This document shows, in pieces, positions 18,841-27,821 of a DNA stretch of 64,000 nt. Source of the stretch: Methylophilus sp. 42 (GTDB lineage Bacteria > Pseudomonadota > Gammaproteobacteria > Burkholderiales > Methylophilaceae); assembly GCF_000384155.1 (NCBI RefSeq), contig NZ_KB913031.1, positions 496,001 through 560,000 on the forward strand. The letters run 5' to 3'. Under the pieces are notes generated by a model. It ran no database searches. It saw nothing but the letters and a program-made list of their open reading frames with translations, and was not told the origin of the DNA. The translations under genes were made by a program, and so were the position numbers. Numbering within the stretch: position 1 is the first letter of the stretch; the number at the start of each line of letters is the position of its first letter.

Positions 18841-21800
18841 ATGAAGCGCGATTCAATCTTATGTTTACTCAGATGGCTGGTCACATGCGTTGCCCTTGCC
18901 TGCGCGCTGGTATCCGTCGCTGCTGAGAATATTACATTACAACTCAAATGGCGCCACCAGTTCCAGTTTGCAGGCTACTACGCTGCCCAGCAGCAAGGCT
19001 ATTATCGTGACGAAGGGTTAAACGTCAAATTCATTGAAGGCAGCAAAGACCTGCCGCCCTTGCAGCAAGTGTTATCCGGGCAAGCCGATTACAGCATAGG
19101 TGATGCCGAGATCCTGGTGTCACGTATTTCCGGCAAACCGGTGGTCGCATTGGCAGCGATCTTTCAACATTCCCCTGGAGTATTGCTCAGCCTGAAGGAA
19201 AGCAATATTCAAACCCCTGAAGACCTGATTGGCAAGCGTATCATGATGTCGACCGACGGGCAGGGGGTCTATCAGTTCAAAGCCATGTTGTTAAAGCAGC
19301 ATCTGGATATCAAGCAGATGACGATCGTGCCGCATAGCTGGCGCCTGCAGGATTTGATTGAGGGTAAGGTGGATGTGGTGTCTGCTTATGCCATGGACGA
19401 GCCCGGGCAATTGCAGCAAATGGGATATACGCCCAGCATCATCAGCAACCAGCCATATGGCGTTGATTTTTACGGCGATGTGTTATTTACCAGTGAGCGT
19501 GAATTAGCCAAGCATCCCGAGCGCGTAGAGGCTTTTTTGCGGGCGACCAAAAAGGGCTGGCTGTATGCATTGAGCCACCAGGAGGAAGTGGCTGACCTGA
19601 TTGCCGATATGCCAGGCGTGGCCAAGCGCGGCGTCACTAAACAAACGCTGCTGCAGGAAGCCAGTTCGATGGTGCCATACGTGCTCACTGATGTGGTGCC
19701 GTGGGGGCATATGAATGAAGAGCGCTGGTATGCCATCGCGCAAACACTGGCAGAGCTGGACTTGGTGCCCAAGCACTATAACCTGAACGGTTTTATCTAC
19801 CAGGGCGATATGCTGGTGAAACGGCCTTATATCACTTGGCTGGTGCGCGGTGTTTCAATCCTGTTGCTCATCTTGGGGGCTACCTTCCTGTGGAACTTGC
19901 AGATCAGGCGACAGGTGGTTCTGCGTACCCAGGCACTGCAAAATGAAATTGATCGCCGTACCCAGGCCGAGTACCTGCTCAAGGTGGCTGGTAGTGTGGC
20001 GAAAATCGGTGGTTGGGTGATAGACCTTAAAACCAACCTGATTCATTGGTCAGACGAAGTGGCAATTTTGCATGAAATGCCGCCAGGCTATTCGCCGACG
20101 GTAGAGGAGGGTGTGAGCATGTTTGTGCCTGAATATCAGGCATTGATGTGTAGCGCGATTCGGCAATGTATCGATGAAGGCGTGCCTTATGACCTGGAGA
20201 TGGAAAAGATCACTGCCAATGGTCGTCGCTTCTGGGTACGCGCCATGGGGCGGCCGGTCCGCGATAGCGAGGGCAAAGTTGTCAAACTACAAGGCTCATT
20301 GCAAGACATCACTGCGCACAAACAACTCGCGGCCATCAAACAGGGGCAGGACAGAATTCAGGCCATGATGCTGGCCGATGTGGCGTTGCCAGACATTTTG
20401 CACGCCGCTGTATTGTTAATCGAACAGCACTTCCCGGATGTCAGTTGTGCGATGTTGCTACTGGACAAAGAAGGCCAGCATTTGCGCCACGCCGCCTCTG
20501 CCAGGCTGCCTGCCGCTTATGCAAAAGCCATTGATGGCATAGCGCTGGAGGCTTGTGGGGTTGCCGCGCTCACAGAAGGTCGCGTAATTGCCGAAGACAT
20601 CAGCACACACCCGTTATGGCAGCAATGCTGCGAACTGGCGATTACCCATGGGTTGCGCGCCTGCTGGACCATGCCTATTTTGTCGCGCAGCCGCCGTGTG
20701 CTGGGCGTGTTGGCCATGTATCGCCAGCAGCGACATAGCCCACCAGTGGCTGAGCTGGACTTTATCGACAGCTACGCTCAAATCCTCGGGCTGGCGATTG
20801 AACGTGAGCAGTCAGACGAACAGCTACATTTATTGCGAAATGGTGTCTCCAGGCTCAATGACATTGTGATGATTACCGAATCGCCGCTGCATGCGCCCAT
20901 GCAGCAAAAAATCGTTTTTTTAAATGAGGCATTTATCCGCATTACCGGCCGCTCAGTGGATTTGCTAAGCGGCATTTCCCCCTTTGAGTTGTTTCAGGAG
21001 GCGACGCCAGGGCGTGAACTGGAGCGGATCAAAGACGCCTTTCAGCACATGCGCCCGGTCAAAACCGAGGTGGTGACCGTGAATCAGGACGGTGTCGGTA
21101 TTTCACTTGAAATGGATGCGCTGCCGTTACTGGATAAAGGAGGGCTGGTCACGCATTGGGTGGCGGTGCTCAGGGATATTACCGAGCGCAAACAGGCCGA
21201 TGCGCAAATCCGCCAGCTGGCTTATTACGACACCATGACCGGCTTGCCCAACCGCATGCTGTTACAGGAAAAACTGGCTTCGCATGTGCGTAAAGCCATG
21301 CGCAAGGAAACGGGCGGCGCTTTGTTGTTTATCGATATCGACAACTTTAAAACGCTCAATGATACGCACGGCCATGATGTGGGTGATGCCTTGCTGGTCG
21401 AAGTGGCCAAGCGCATCAGGCAGTCGGTACGACGCCTGGATACGGTGAGTCGCCTGGGCGGAGATGAATTTGTAGTTGTACTGGATAGTTTGCATCATGA
21501 TGCCTTGCAGGCAGAGAAGCAGGCCAGGCGTGTGTGCGAAAAGATTGTGGCCGCCTTTAAAAAACCGTTTAACCTCAAGCATTATCAACATTACACCACG
21601 CCCAGTATCGGTGTGGTGCTGTTTGACCCGGAACACATGAGCCAAACGGACGAATTGCTGCGTCGTGCAGACATGGCCATGTATAAAGCCAAAGAAGCCG
21701 GACGCAATGGCTATCAGTTTTTTGATACCCAAATGGAAACCGAGTTGCGTCAACGCGCCGCGCTGGAGGCCGATTTGCACACAGCGATTGAGAAGCAGGA

Positions 21801-22557
21801 ATTCATTCTGCATTTTCAGCCGCAATACAATCAGAAACACGATATCGTCGGTGCTGAAGCGCTGGTGCGCTGGGAACACCCTGACCACGGTGTCATTATG
21901 CCCGGGCAATTTATCAGCCTGGCAGAAAATACCGGCCAGATTGTAGAGCTAGGCCGCTGGGTGTTGCAGGAAGCCTGTGGCATGTTGCAGCGTTGGGCCG
22001 GCCATCCACAATTACGTCACCTGGTGCTGTCGGTCAATGTCAGCCCCAAGCAATATTTGCAGCCAGACTTTGTGACAGAGGTGCAGCATATGCTCACTGA
22101 AACAGGCATAGACCCCGGCAATCTCAAACTGGAGCTGACAGAAAGCATGCTGGTGGATAATGTCGAGGACATCATTGCTAAAATGGCTGCCCTCAAGCAA
22201 ATCGGTGTCTGCTTCTCTCTGGATGATTTTGGCACGGGGTATTCTTCGCTGTCTTACCTGAAACGCTTGCCGTTTGACCAATTGAAAATTGACCAGTCCT
22301 TTGTGCGCGATATGCTCAACGGCCACGACCATGAAAGCATCGTTAATGCCATCATTTCGCTGGCGCAAAGCCTCAAATTGGAGATACTGGCCGAAGGCGT
22401 CGAAACCGAAGCACAACTCAATGTGCTTAAGGACCTGGGTTGTGAAATTTTCCAGGGCTATTATTTCACCAGGCCTTTGGCATTGGATGCGTTTGAAGCC
22501 TGGGTTGTCCAGCCGCCACTGTCTGCCAAGCATCAAGCTGTTTTACAGGCGAGTTAA
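18841..22557 (+). CDS. periplasmic-binding-domain/PAS/GAF/GGDEF/EAL signalling protein
   Basis: A 1238-residue membrane protein that should make and/or break cyclic di-GMP in response to a periplasmic ligand. Order: signal sequence (about 8-27), NMT1/THI5-type solute-binding domain (30-300, LKWRHQFQFAGYYAAQQQGYY), transmembrane helix (about 333-353), PAS (380-495), GAF (509-656), second PAS (664-783), GGDEF (789-960) with intact SRLGGDEFVVVL near 872, and EAL (975-1220) with EALVRWEHP near 1006, LTESMLVDN, DDFGTGYSSLSYL and EGVETEAQL. Both output domains look catalytically complete. Start: ATG 18841 gives a signal peptide; GTG 18826 is possible. Monocistronic. Confidence 0.92.
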   Translation: MKRDSILCLLRWLVTCVALACALVSVAAENITLQLKWRHQFQFAGYYAAQQQGYYRDEGLNVKFIEGSKDLPPLQQVLSGQADYSIGDAEILVSRISGKPVVALAAIFQHSPGVLLSLKESNIQTPEDLIGKRIMMSTDGQGVYQFKAMLLKQHLDIKQMTIVPHSWRLQDLIEGKVDVVSAYAMDEPGQLQQMGYTPSIISNQPYGVDFYGDVLFTSERELAKHPERVEAFLRATKKGWLYALSHQEEVADLIADMPGVAKRGVTKQTLLQEASSMVPYVLTDVVPWGHMNEERWYAIAQTLAELDLVPKHYNLNGFIYQGDMLVKRPYITWLVRGVSILLLILGATFLWNLQIRRQVVLRTQALQNEIDRRTQAEYLLKVAGSVAKIGGWVIDLKTNLIHWSDEVAILHEMPPGYSPTVEEGVSMFVPEYQALMCSAIRQCIDEGVPYDLEMEKITANGRRFWVRAMGRPVRDSEGKVVKLQGSLQDITAHKQLAAIKQGQDRIQAMMLADVALPDILHAAVLLIEQHFPDVSCAMLLLDKEGQHLRHAASARLPAAYAKAIDGIALEACGVAALTEGRVIAEDISTHPLWQQCCELAITHGLRACWTMPILSRSRRVLGVLAMYRQQRHSPPVAELDFIDSYAQILGLAIEREQSDEQLHLLRNGVSRLNDIVMITESPLHAPMQQKIVFLNEAFIRITGRSVDLLSGISPFELFQEATPGRELERIKDAFQHMRPVKTEVVTVNQDGVGISLEMDALPLLDKGGLVTHWVAVLRDITERKQADAQIRQLAYYDTMTGLPNRMLLQEKLASHVRKAMRKETGGALLFIDIDNFKTLNDTHGHDVGDALLVEVAKRIRQSVRRLDTVSRLGGDEFVVVLDSLHHDALQAEKQARRVCEKIVAAFKKPFNLKHYQHYTTPSIGVVLFDPEHMSQTDELLRRADMAMYKAKEAGRNGYQFFDTQMETELRQRAALEADLHTAIEKQEFILHFQPQYNQKHDIVGAEALVRWEHPDHGVIMPGQFISLAENTGQIVELGRWVLQEACGMLQRWAGHPQLRHLVLSVNVSPKQYLQPDFVTEVQHMLTETGIDPGNLKLELTESMLVDNVEDIIAKMAALKQIGVCFSLDDFGTGYSSLSYLKRLPFDQLKIDQSFVRDMLNGHDHESIVNAIISLAQSLKLEILAEGVETEAQLNVLKDLGCEIFQGYYFTRPLALDAFEAWVVQPPLSAKHQAVLQAS

Positions 22558-22570
22558 ACTTGGCGCGATC

Positions 22571-23023
22571 TCAGCTCGGCTGGTATAAAACAAACACCCC
22601 CTGAAACGTTGACGTGATTCTGGATTCGCACACAATGTGCGCATTGATGATCAGTTTTGCTCGCCCGCGCTGGTGATAATGCTCTAGAAATAACGGCCAG
22701 TCCTCCACCGATTGCAAAGTGGCAACACACTCGAAATCGCTATGTACTGGCAGCAAGAACTTGATTTCCTGCTGCTTGATCACCAGGCTGCCCGTCAGTC
22801 CGGCTTGCTGTATTTTGTGTTGCAGCAATGACCAGGCGGTCGTAATCGAAATGGCGGCAATGCTGCCACCAAATACAATATCCAGGTGATTTTTATTTAA
22901 TGTATACGAACCACGCACGGTGAGTGTGTTCTCGGCTATGTTTGTGATCTTGATACCGAGGTTTCTGGTTTGCGGGATCAGTTCAAACAGTTTATTTTCA
23001 AAAGTCTCTTCCAGTGTGGCCAT
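22571..23023 (-). CDS. hotdog-fold thioesterase-like protein (YiiD C-terminal type)
   Basis: A 150-residue protein starting at ATG 23021-23023 behind GAAGGA; an upstream in-frame start at 23041 lacks this spacing. The segment NHLDIVFGGSIAAISITTAWSLL with the basic-rich end resembles the YiiD C-terminal/thioesterase hotdog domain, in which the central helix follows a conserved Asn-His. Substrate unknown; it may act on an acyl-CoA. It is convergent with the GGDEF-EAL gene and 13 nt from it. Confidence 0.7.
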   Translation of the reverse strand: MATLEETFENKLFELIPQTRNLGIKITNIAENTLTVRGSYTLNKNHLDIVFGGSIAAISITTAWSLLQHKIQQAGLTGSLVIKQQEIKFLLPVHSDFECVATLQSVEDWPLFLEHYHQRGRAKLIINAHIVCESRITSTFQGVFVLYQPS

Positions 23024-23070
23024 TGATCTTCCTTCGGGCATATCGGGTTAAACAGGCAGGTGCCGAAAAG

Positions 23071-23102
23071 CAAAAAACCTCAAGCGGGGCTTGAGGTTTT
23101 TA
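23071..23102 (-). terminator. terminator of sodB
   Basis: AAAACCTCAAGC / GCTTGAGGTTTT with a GGG-type loop; on the minus strand it ends in a T-run, about 40 nt after the sodB stop. Confidence 0.88.
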
Positions 23103-23141
23103 CAGGTGAACGATTGTTGATGGCTCAACAATGCATCCTGC

Positions 23142-23726
23142 TTAAGCAGCAAAATTCTTTGCTGCAAATTCCCAGTTCACCAGGTGATTGAGGAATGTTT
23201 CGACAAATTTTGGACGCGCATTGCGGTGGTCGATGTAGTAAGCGTGTTCCCATACGTCGATGGTCAGCAGTGCTGTGTCGCCAGTGGTCAGCGGGGTGCC
23301 AGCAGCACCCATGTTGACGATGTCAACAGAGCCGTCCGCTTTTTTCACCAACCATGTCCAGCCAGAGCCAAAGTTACCAACGGCTGAAGTCTGGAAGGCT
23401 TTCTTGAACTCTTCATATGAACCCCATTTGGCGTTAATGGCAGTCGCCAATGCACCGCTTGGTTCACCGCCACCGTTTGGAGACAGGCAGTTCCAGAAGA
23501 ATGTGTGGTTCCAGACTTGGGCAGAGTTGTTGTAGATGCCAGCAGAAGATTTTTTAATGATGTCTTCCAAAGCGGCGTTTTCAAACTCAGTGCCTTTGAT
23601 CAGGTTGTTGAGGTTGGTCACATATGCTTGGTGGTGCTTGCTGTAGTGGTAGTCAAAGGTTTCTTCTGACATGTGTGGGGCCAATGCATTTTTTGCAAAT
23701 GGCAATGCTGGTAAGGCGTGTTCCAT
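23142..23726 (-). CDS. sodB: superoxide dismutase, Fe type
   Basis: A 194-residue cytosolic enzyme. Metal ligands are His27 (YHYSKHH), His74 (QVWNHTFFW), Asp157 and His161 (DVWEHAYY). Gln70 before the second His and the FGSGWTWLV block mark the iron form rather than the manganese form. Strong GGAAC-type upstream site. It has its own terminator and an upstream region with palindromes (23785-23805). Confidence 0.96.
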   Translation of the reverse strand: MEHALPALPFAKNALAPHMSEETFDYHYSKHHQAYVTNLNNLIKGTEFENAALEDIIKKSSAGIYNNSAQVWNHTFFWNCLSPNGGGEPSGALATAINAKWGSYEEFKKAFQTSAVGNFGSGWTWLVKKADGSVDIVNMGAAGTPLTTGDTALLTIDVWEHAYYIDHRNARPKFVETFLNHLVNWEFAAKNFAA

Positions 23727-23784
23727 GGATGTTCCTTTTTTAGGTTTGTTGAAATGTAAGCCTGCTTTTGTAAGCTAAGACGAT

Positions 23785-23805
23785 GTGACATTAGAGTCAC
23801 GTGAC
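23785..23805. promoter_or_regulatory. overlapping GTGAC/GTCAC palindromes upstream of sodB
   Basis: GTGAC-ATTAGA-GTCAC (23785-23800) overlaps the perfect palindrome GTCACGTGAC (23796-23805), giving three half-sites in 21 bp, 59-79 bp before the sodB ATG. This looks like an operator; the regulator is unknown. The spacing is not that of a CRP site. Confidence 0.45.
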
Positions 23806-23834
23806 TGGCAAAGGTTTACCAATTTAGTAGGGTT

Positions 23835-23854
23835 ATTTTGCCATATTTTGCCAT
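23835..23854. repeat. tandem 10-mer between sodB and xerC
   Basis: ATTTTGCCAT occurs twice head-to-tail without a gap. It could be a direct-repeat operator or a replication slip. Confidence 0.5.
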
Positions 23855-23895
23855 CTTGCAAAACCTTGGCTGTGTGATCATTCGGTAGAAAACCG

Positions 23896-24777
23896 CTATT
23901 TTTTGCGCGCACGCGGGTGGGCGGCGTCATAAATTTTACTCAAATGTTGAAAGTCGAGGTGGGTGTAAACTTGTGTGGTGCTGATGTTGGCATGCCCCAG
24001 CATTTCTTGCACGGCACGCAAATCGCCACTGCTTTGCAAAACGTGACTGGCAAAACTGTGGCGCAACATGTGCGGGTGCACATGGTTATGCAGCCCTTGT
24101 TTAGTGACCCAGTGATTGATGCGGATTTGCACGGTGCGTGCGTGAATGCGGCGACCTTGCTGACTGACGAATACGGCCATTTCTGTCGGTCGTTTGGTGA
24201 GCCAAAGCGGCCGGATCGCTAGCCACGCTTTGAGCGCTGTGACGGCTTTGCTGCCTAAAGGCACCATGCGGGTTTTGTTGCCTTTACCTGTGACTGTGAT
24301 CAGGCCTTCTGGCAAGTCCAGCCTGTCTAAGTTCAGGTCAACCAATTCGCTCAGGCGCAGGCCTGAGGAATAAAATAGCTCCAGCATGGCACGGTCACGC
24401 ACGGTAATCGCTTCGTCGCCTTCAATATCGACCAGCTTGATGGTTTGCTCTATGGATAGCGCATGCGGTAAAGTTTTAGGTGCTTTGGGCGCACGCAAAC
24501 CGATGACAGGGTTGGCCGGAAAATGTTTGTGTAATACCAAATAGCGATAAAAACCACGCCAACTGGACAAGATGCGGGCGATGCTGCGGCCATGCATGCC
24601 TTGGCTATTGAGGCTGGCTATTTGGCGACGAATGTCTTGTGGGGTGAGAGTCTGAAGATTGTCTGCGTGTTGGGTTAACAGTCGCTCAATATCGCGCTGA
24701 TAGTTGTTGCGCGTATGCTCGCTGAGTCCTCGCTCAAAGTGCAGAAAGTCGAGGTAGTCGTCCAGTAACTCATGCAT
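23896..24777 (-). CDS. xerC: tyrosine recombinase XerC
   Basis: A 293-residue recombinase that with XerD resolves chromosome dimers at dif. ATG 24775-24777 has a good GAGGTAG site upstream; the GTG two codons earlier is less likely. N-terminal SAM-like DNA-binding domain (1-90), then the catalytic domain with Arg in SSGLRLSELVDL, Lys in the VTGKGNKTRMVPL hairpin, HMLRHSFASHVL (His-xx-Arg), LGHANIS (His) and Tyr in TTQVYTHL. Last gene of dapF-DUF484-xerC, an order shared with E. coli. Confidence 0.95.
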   Translation of the reverse strand: MHELLDDYLDFLHFERGLSEHTRNNYQRDIERLLTQHADNLQTLTPQDIRRQIASLNSQGMHGRSIARILSSWRGFYRYLVLHKHFPANPVIGLRAPKAPKTLPHALSIEQTIKLVDIEGDEAITVRDRAMLELFYSSGLRLSELVDLNLDRLDLPEGLITVTGKGNKTRMVPLGSKAVTALKAWLAIRPLWLTKRPTEMAVFVSQQGRRIHARTVQIRINHWVTKQGLHNHVHPHMLRHSFASHVLQSSGDLRAVQEMLGHANISTTQVYTHLDFQHLSKIYDAAHPRARKK

Positions 24778-24858
24778 GGACACTACCTCTAGTGAGCGGG
24801 TCTACGCTGACAATTGCCGCAAGAAGATACCTCTTGGCGGAAACCTCAGCGGGGGCTT

Positions 24859-25512
24859 TCATATAATATATCTGGCCAGAGATGCGCTGACCAGCTCGCC
24901 GATCCGGTTGAGGAATAAGGTGCCCATGCCGGCATAAAAGCGGCTGCGTTGTTCGCTGGGGATTGCCATCAGGCCAAAAGTGACTTCCTGATAGCGCATG
25001 GGAATTACTGCCAGTGAGGCTGGTGATTCTGTAAACCAGCCGGCGATATCCATGGTTGGCAAGGTACCACAATAGGGTTGGCTCAAGTCTTTGGCCCAGT
25101 TTTTCAGCGAGTCTTCTGCATCTATAAACAAATCATCTGCGGCATGGCTTTCGTTGACCCATAGTTTGAGCTGTGCATTGGGCAATTGAAAGTGTGAGGC
25201 AAGAAACGCGACCAGGTGAGTATGTAATGCGGCAACATCTTTGGCAAACAATAAGCCCAGGGACAGCTCATGCACTTTGTTTGCGGTGGCCTCATTTTCC
25301 TCGGCGGTGAGAATCAGCTCGGTAAAACGTGATTCCAGCACGCGAATTTTATCGCGCTGGGCGATTTGCTGACGCTCAGCCAGTGAGATTGTACCTTTGC
25401 CATGTGGGCTAGGCAAAAACAGCTCCGCCAGCAAGTGCGCATGACTTTCAAAAAAGTCTGGATGCGCCTTGAGGTAATGCTTGATATCGTTTTCGTTAAT
25501 ACTGTCTTCCAT
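24859..25512 (-). CDS. DUF484 family protein
   Basis: A 217-residue cytosolic protein of the DUF484/YigA family: N-terminal segment IKHYLKAHPDFFESHAHLL, a helical linker (about 45-90), then a GAF-like domain with AVIPMRYQEVTFGLMAIPS and a C-terminal RIGELVSASL. Function unknown. It lies between dapF and xerC as in E. coli, with 18 nt to the dapF stop and 81 nt to the xerC start. Confidence 0.88.
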   Translation of the reverse strand: MEDSINENDIKHYLKAHPDFFESHAHLLAELFLPSPHGKGTISLAERQQIAQRDKIRVLESRFTELILTAEENEATANKVHELSLGLLFAKDVAALHTHLVAFLASHFQLPNAQLKLWVNESHAADDLFIDAEDSLKNWAKDLSQPYCGTLPTMDIAGWFTESPASLAVIPMRYQEVTFGLMAIPSEQRSRFYAGMGTLFLNRIGELVSASLARYII

Positions 25513-25530
25513 GCTGCTATTCTGGTCTCT

Positions 25531-26361
25531 CTAAATCTCTATTTCGCCGTCAAAGACAATCTCTGCCGGTCCTGTCATCATGACCGGTGCGCCATCGCCC
25601 GCCCATTGAATCGTTAAAATGCCGCCACGGGTATGTACTTTTACCGGGCTTTGCAAGGTGCCGAGCTGAATGCCGCTAACCGCCGCCGCACAGGCACCGG
25701 TGCCACAGGCCAGCGTTTCGCCGCTGCCACGCTCATAGACGCGCAGGTTGATTTCGTGGGCGTTAAGCACCTGCATAAACCCGGCATTTACGCGTTGCGG
25801 AAAGCGCGGGTGCGATTCTATTTGCGGGCCCAGACTGGCGACTTCGGCGGTGTGCACGTTTTCGACCAGCATGACGGCGTGTGGGTTGCCCATGGAGACT
25901 GCACTGATGGTCACGGTATCGTGTGCCAGTGGCAGTTCGTAAGTGCTCGCTTGTGCATCCGCCTCGAACGGAACCTGTGCCGGGATGAAGCGTGGCGCGC
26001 CCATATTGACCGTCACTTGGCCATCGTCTTGCAGCATCAGCGTAATCACGCCACTGGCGGTTTCCACCTTGATCTCTCGCTTGTGGGTCAGGCCTTTTTC
26101 GACCACGAAGCGCACAAAACAACGGGCACCATTGCCACATTGTTCCACTTCGCCGCCATCGGCGTTAAAAATGCGGTAACGGAAATCTACCCCAGCCGTG
26201 TCGGTTGATTCGACCATGAGTAACTGGTCGCAACCGACGCCGAAAAAGCGGTTGGCGATGTGCTGGATTTGGCCATGCGAGAGATGCACAGGAGTCTGCG
26301 TGGCATCAATCACAACAAAATCATTGCCAGCGCCCTGCATTTTGGTAAATCGTAATTTCAT
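25531..26361 (-). CDS. dapF: diaminopimelate epimerase
   Basis: A 276-residue enzyme that converts LL- to meso-diaminopimelate for lysine and peptidoglycan synthesis. Both halves of the pseudo-symmetric fold carry a catalytic Cys: [10 protein letters not shown] and ACGTGACAAA. The N-terminus [19 protein letters not shown] is typical. First gene of the leftward dapF-DUF484-xerC operon, divergent from metK. Confidence 0.97.
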   Translation of the reverse strand: MKLRFTKMQGAGNDFVVIDATQTPVHLSHGQIQHIANRFFGVGCDQLLMVESTDTAGVDFRYRIFNADGGEVEQCGNGARCFVRFVVEKGLTHKREIKVETASGVITLMLQDDGQVTVNMGAPRFIPAQVPFEADAQASTYELPLAHDTVTISAVSMGNPHAVMLVENVHTAEVASLGPQIESHPRFPQRVNAGFMQVLNAHEINLRVYERGSGETLACGTGACAAAVSGIQLGTLQSPVKVHTRGGILTIQWAGDGAPVMMTGPAEIVFDGEIEI

Positions 26362-26406
26362 AGCTCAAGATGATACTCCATCATGCCGTTGAAGACATCC
26401 TCAGGG

Positions 26407-26451
26407 CGAAGATTTATTCCTTGCCAGAAATAAACTCAGGTAAAATCTTCG
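26407..26451. repeat. 9-bp inverted repeat in the dapF-metK intergenic region
   Basis: CGAAGATTT (26407-26415) pairs with AAATCTTCG (26443-26451) across 27 nt; the spacer holds a possible internal TTTATT/AATAAA stem that competes with it. It may be a leader hairpin of metK or an operator shared by the divergent genes. It does not match any SAM or SAH riboswitch that I can recognize. Confidence 0.35.
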
Positions 26452-26526
26452 TTCCCAATTTGGGTGCTGGCTTCAGCCTTTAGTCAGTGCCGTTTATTAA
26501 CTCCATTACTTTTCAAGGCGTCAAAC

Positions 26527-27690
26527 ATGAGTGAATATCTTTTTACTTCGGAATCGGTTTCCGAAGGCCATCCCGACAAGTTAGCTGATCAGGTGTCTGA
26601 CAGTATTCTTGATGCCATTCTGGCCCAAGACCCGACAGCCCGCGTCGCTGCTGAAACCCTGGCGAACACTGGGCTGGTTGTATTGGCCGGTGAAATTACG
26701 ACAACGGCCAATGTCGACTATATTAAAGTGGCGCGTGATGCGATTAAGCGCATTGGCTACGACAACACCGATTACGGCATCGACTACAAAGGTTGTGCCG
26801 TGTTGGTCGCTTACGATAAACAATCGCCAGACATTGCCCAGGGTGTAGATAACGCCAATGATGATCCGCTGGATCAGGGCGCTGGTGACCAGGGCCTGAT
26901 GTTTGGCTATGCCGTGAATGAAACACCACAATTGATGCCATTGCCGATCTGGCTCAGCCATCGCGTGATGGAGCGTCAATCACAATTGCGTAAAGATGGC
27001 CGTTTGCCATGGTTGCGCCCGGATGCCAAGTCGCAAGTGACCATTCAGTATGTGGATGGTAAACCGTTCAAGATTGATACCGTGCTGGTTTCTACGCAAC
27101 ATGCGCCAGAGATGTCTCTGGAGGCCATTCGCGAAGCGGTGATTGAAGAAATCATCAAGCCAACCTTGCCTGCCGAGTTGATTAAGGGCGAGATTAAGTA
27201 CCTGGTGAACCCGACTGGTCGCTTTGTCATCGGGGGGCCGCAAGGCGATTGCGGCCTGACTGGGCGCAAGATTATTGTGGATACCTACGGTGGCGCAGCG
27301 CCACACGGTGGTGGTGCATTCTCAGGCAAGGATCCTTCCAAGGTCGACCGTTCGGCGGCATATGCGGGCCGTTACGTGGCGAAAAATATTGTTGCGGCCG
27401 GTTTGGCTGACAAATGCCTGGTGCAGGTCAGCTACGCGATTGGCGTGGCTCAGCCAACGTCTATCATGGTTGAAACCTATGGCACAGGCAAAATTTCAGA
27501 TGAGCGCCTGACCCAACTGGTGCGTGAACATTTTGATTTGCGTCCAAAAGGCATTGTTAAAATGCTGGATCTGCTGCGCCCGATTTACACCAAAACTGCG
27601 GCCTATGGCCACTTTGGCCGTGATGAGCCAGAGTTCAGTTGGGAAGCCACGGATAAAGCGGCTGCATTGCGTGCCGCTGCGGGGCTGTGA
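26527..27690 (+). CDS. metK: S-adenosylmethionine synthetase
   Basis: A 387-residue enzyme making SAM from methionine and ATP. ATG 26527 gives [22 protein letters not shown]-type N-terminus; an upstream in-frame reading to 26464 lacks a ribosome site. Signatures: [12 protein letters not shown] (ATP-binding hexapeptide region) and [16 protein letters not shown] (P-loop-like motif) plus ACHPDK-equivalent Lys/His at the start. Supplies SAM to the RsmB, TrmB and MidA-type methyltransferases in this window. Own terminator. Confidence 0.97.
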   Translation: MSEYLFTSESVSEGHPDKLADQVSDSILDAILAQDPTARVAAETLANTGLVVLAGEITTTANVDYIKVARDAIKRIGYDNTDYGIDYKGCAVLVAYDKQSPDIAQGVDNANDDPLDQGAGDQGLMFGYAVNETPQLMPLPIWLSHRVMERQSQLRKDGRLPWLRPDAKSQVTIQYVDGKPFKIDTVLVSTQHAPEMSLEAIREAVIEEIIKPTLPAELIKGEIKYLVNPTGRFVIGGPQGDCGLTGRKIIVDTYGGAAPHGGGAFSGKDPSKVDRSAAYAGRYVAKNIVAAGLADKCLVQVSYAIGVAQPTSIMVETYGTGKISDERLTQLVREHFDLRPKGIVKMLDLLRPIYTKTAAYGHFGRDEPEFSWEATDKAAALRAAAGL

Positions 27691-27736
27691 TGACGCGTCA
27701 AACATGATTTAATATTCGTATAAATGTAATTTTGAA

Positions 27737-27760
27737 GAGGGCTTTTAGCCCTCTTTTTTT
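27737..27760 (+). terminator. terminator after metK
   Basis: GAGGGC-TTTTA-GCCCTC followed by eight T. Confidence 0.92.
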
Positions 27761-27821
27761 TCATTTTTTTTCCGATAATCAATTATAAGATGTAAACATT
27801 ATGTAGGGTCATCAGGGCAAT

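Noticed and set aside
23784-23800. CRP site upstream of sodB
   Set aside because: TGTGA and TCACG are 8 bp apart, not the 6 bp of a CRP site.
26362-26526. SAM/SAH riboswitch before metK
   Set aside because: No known riboswitch core seen; only a simple inverted repeat.
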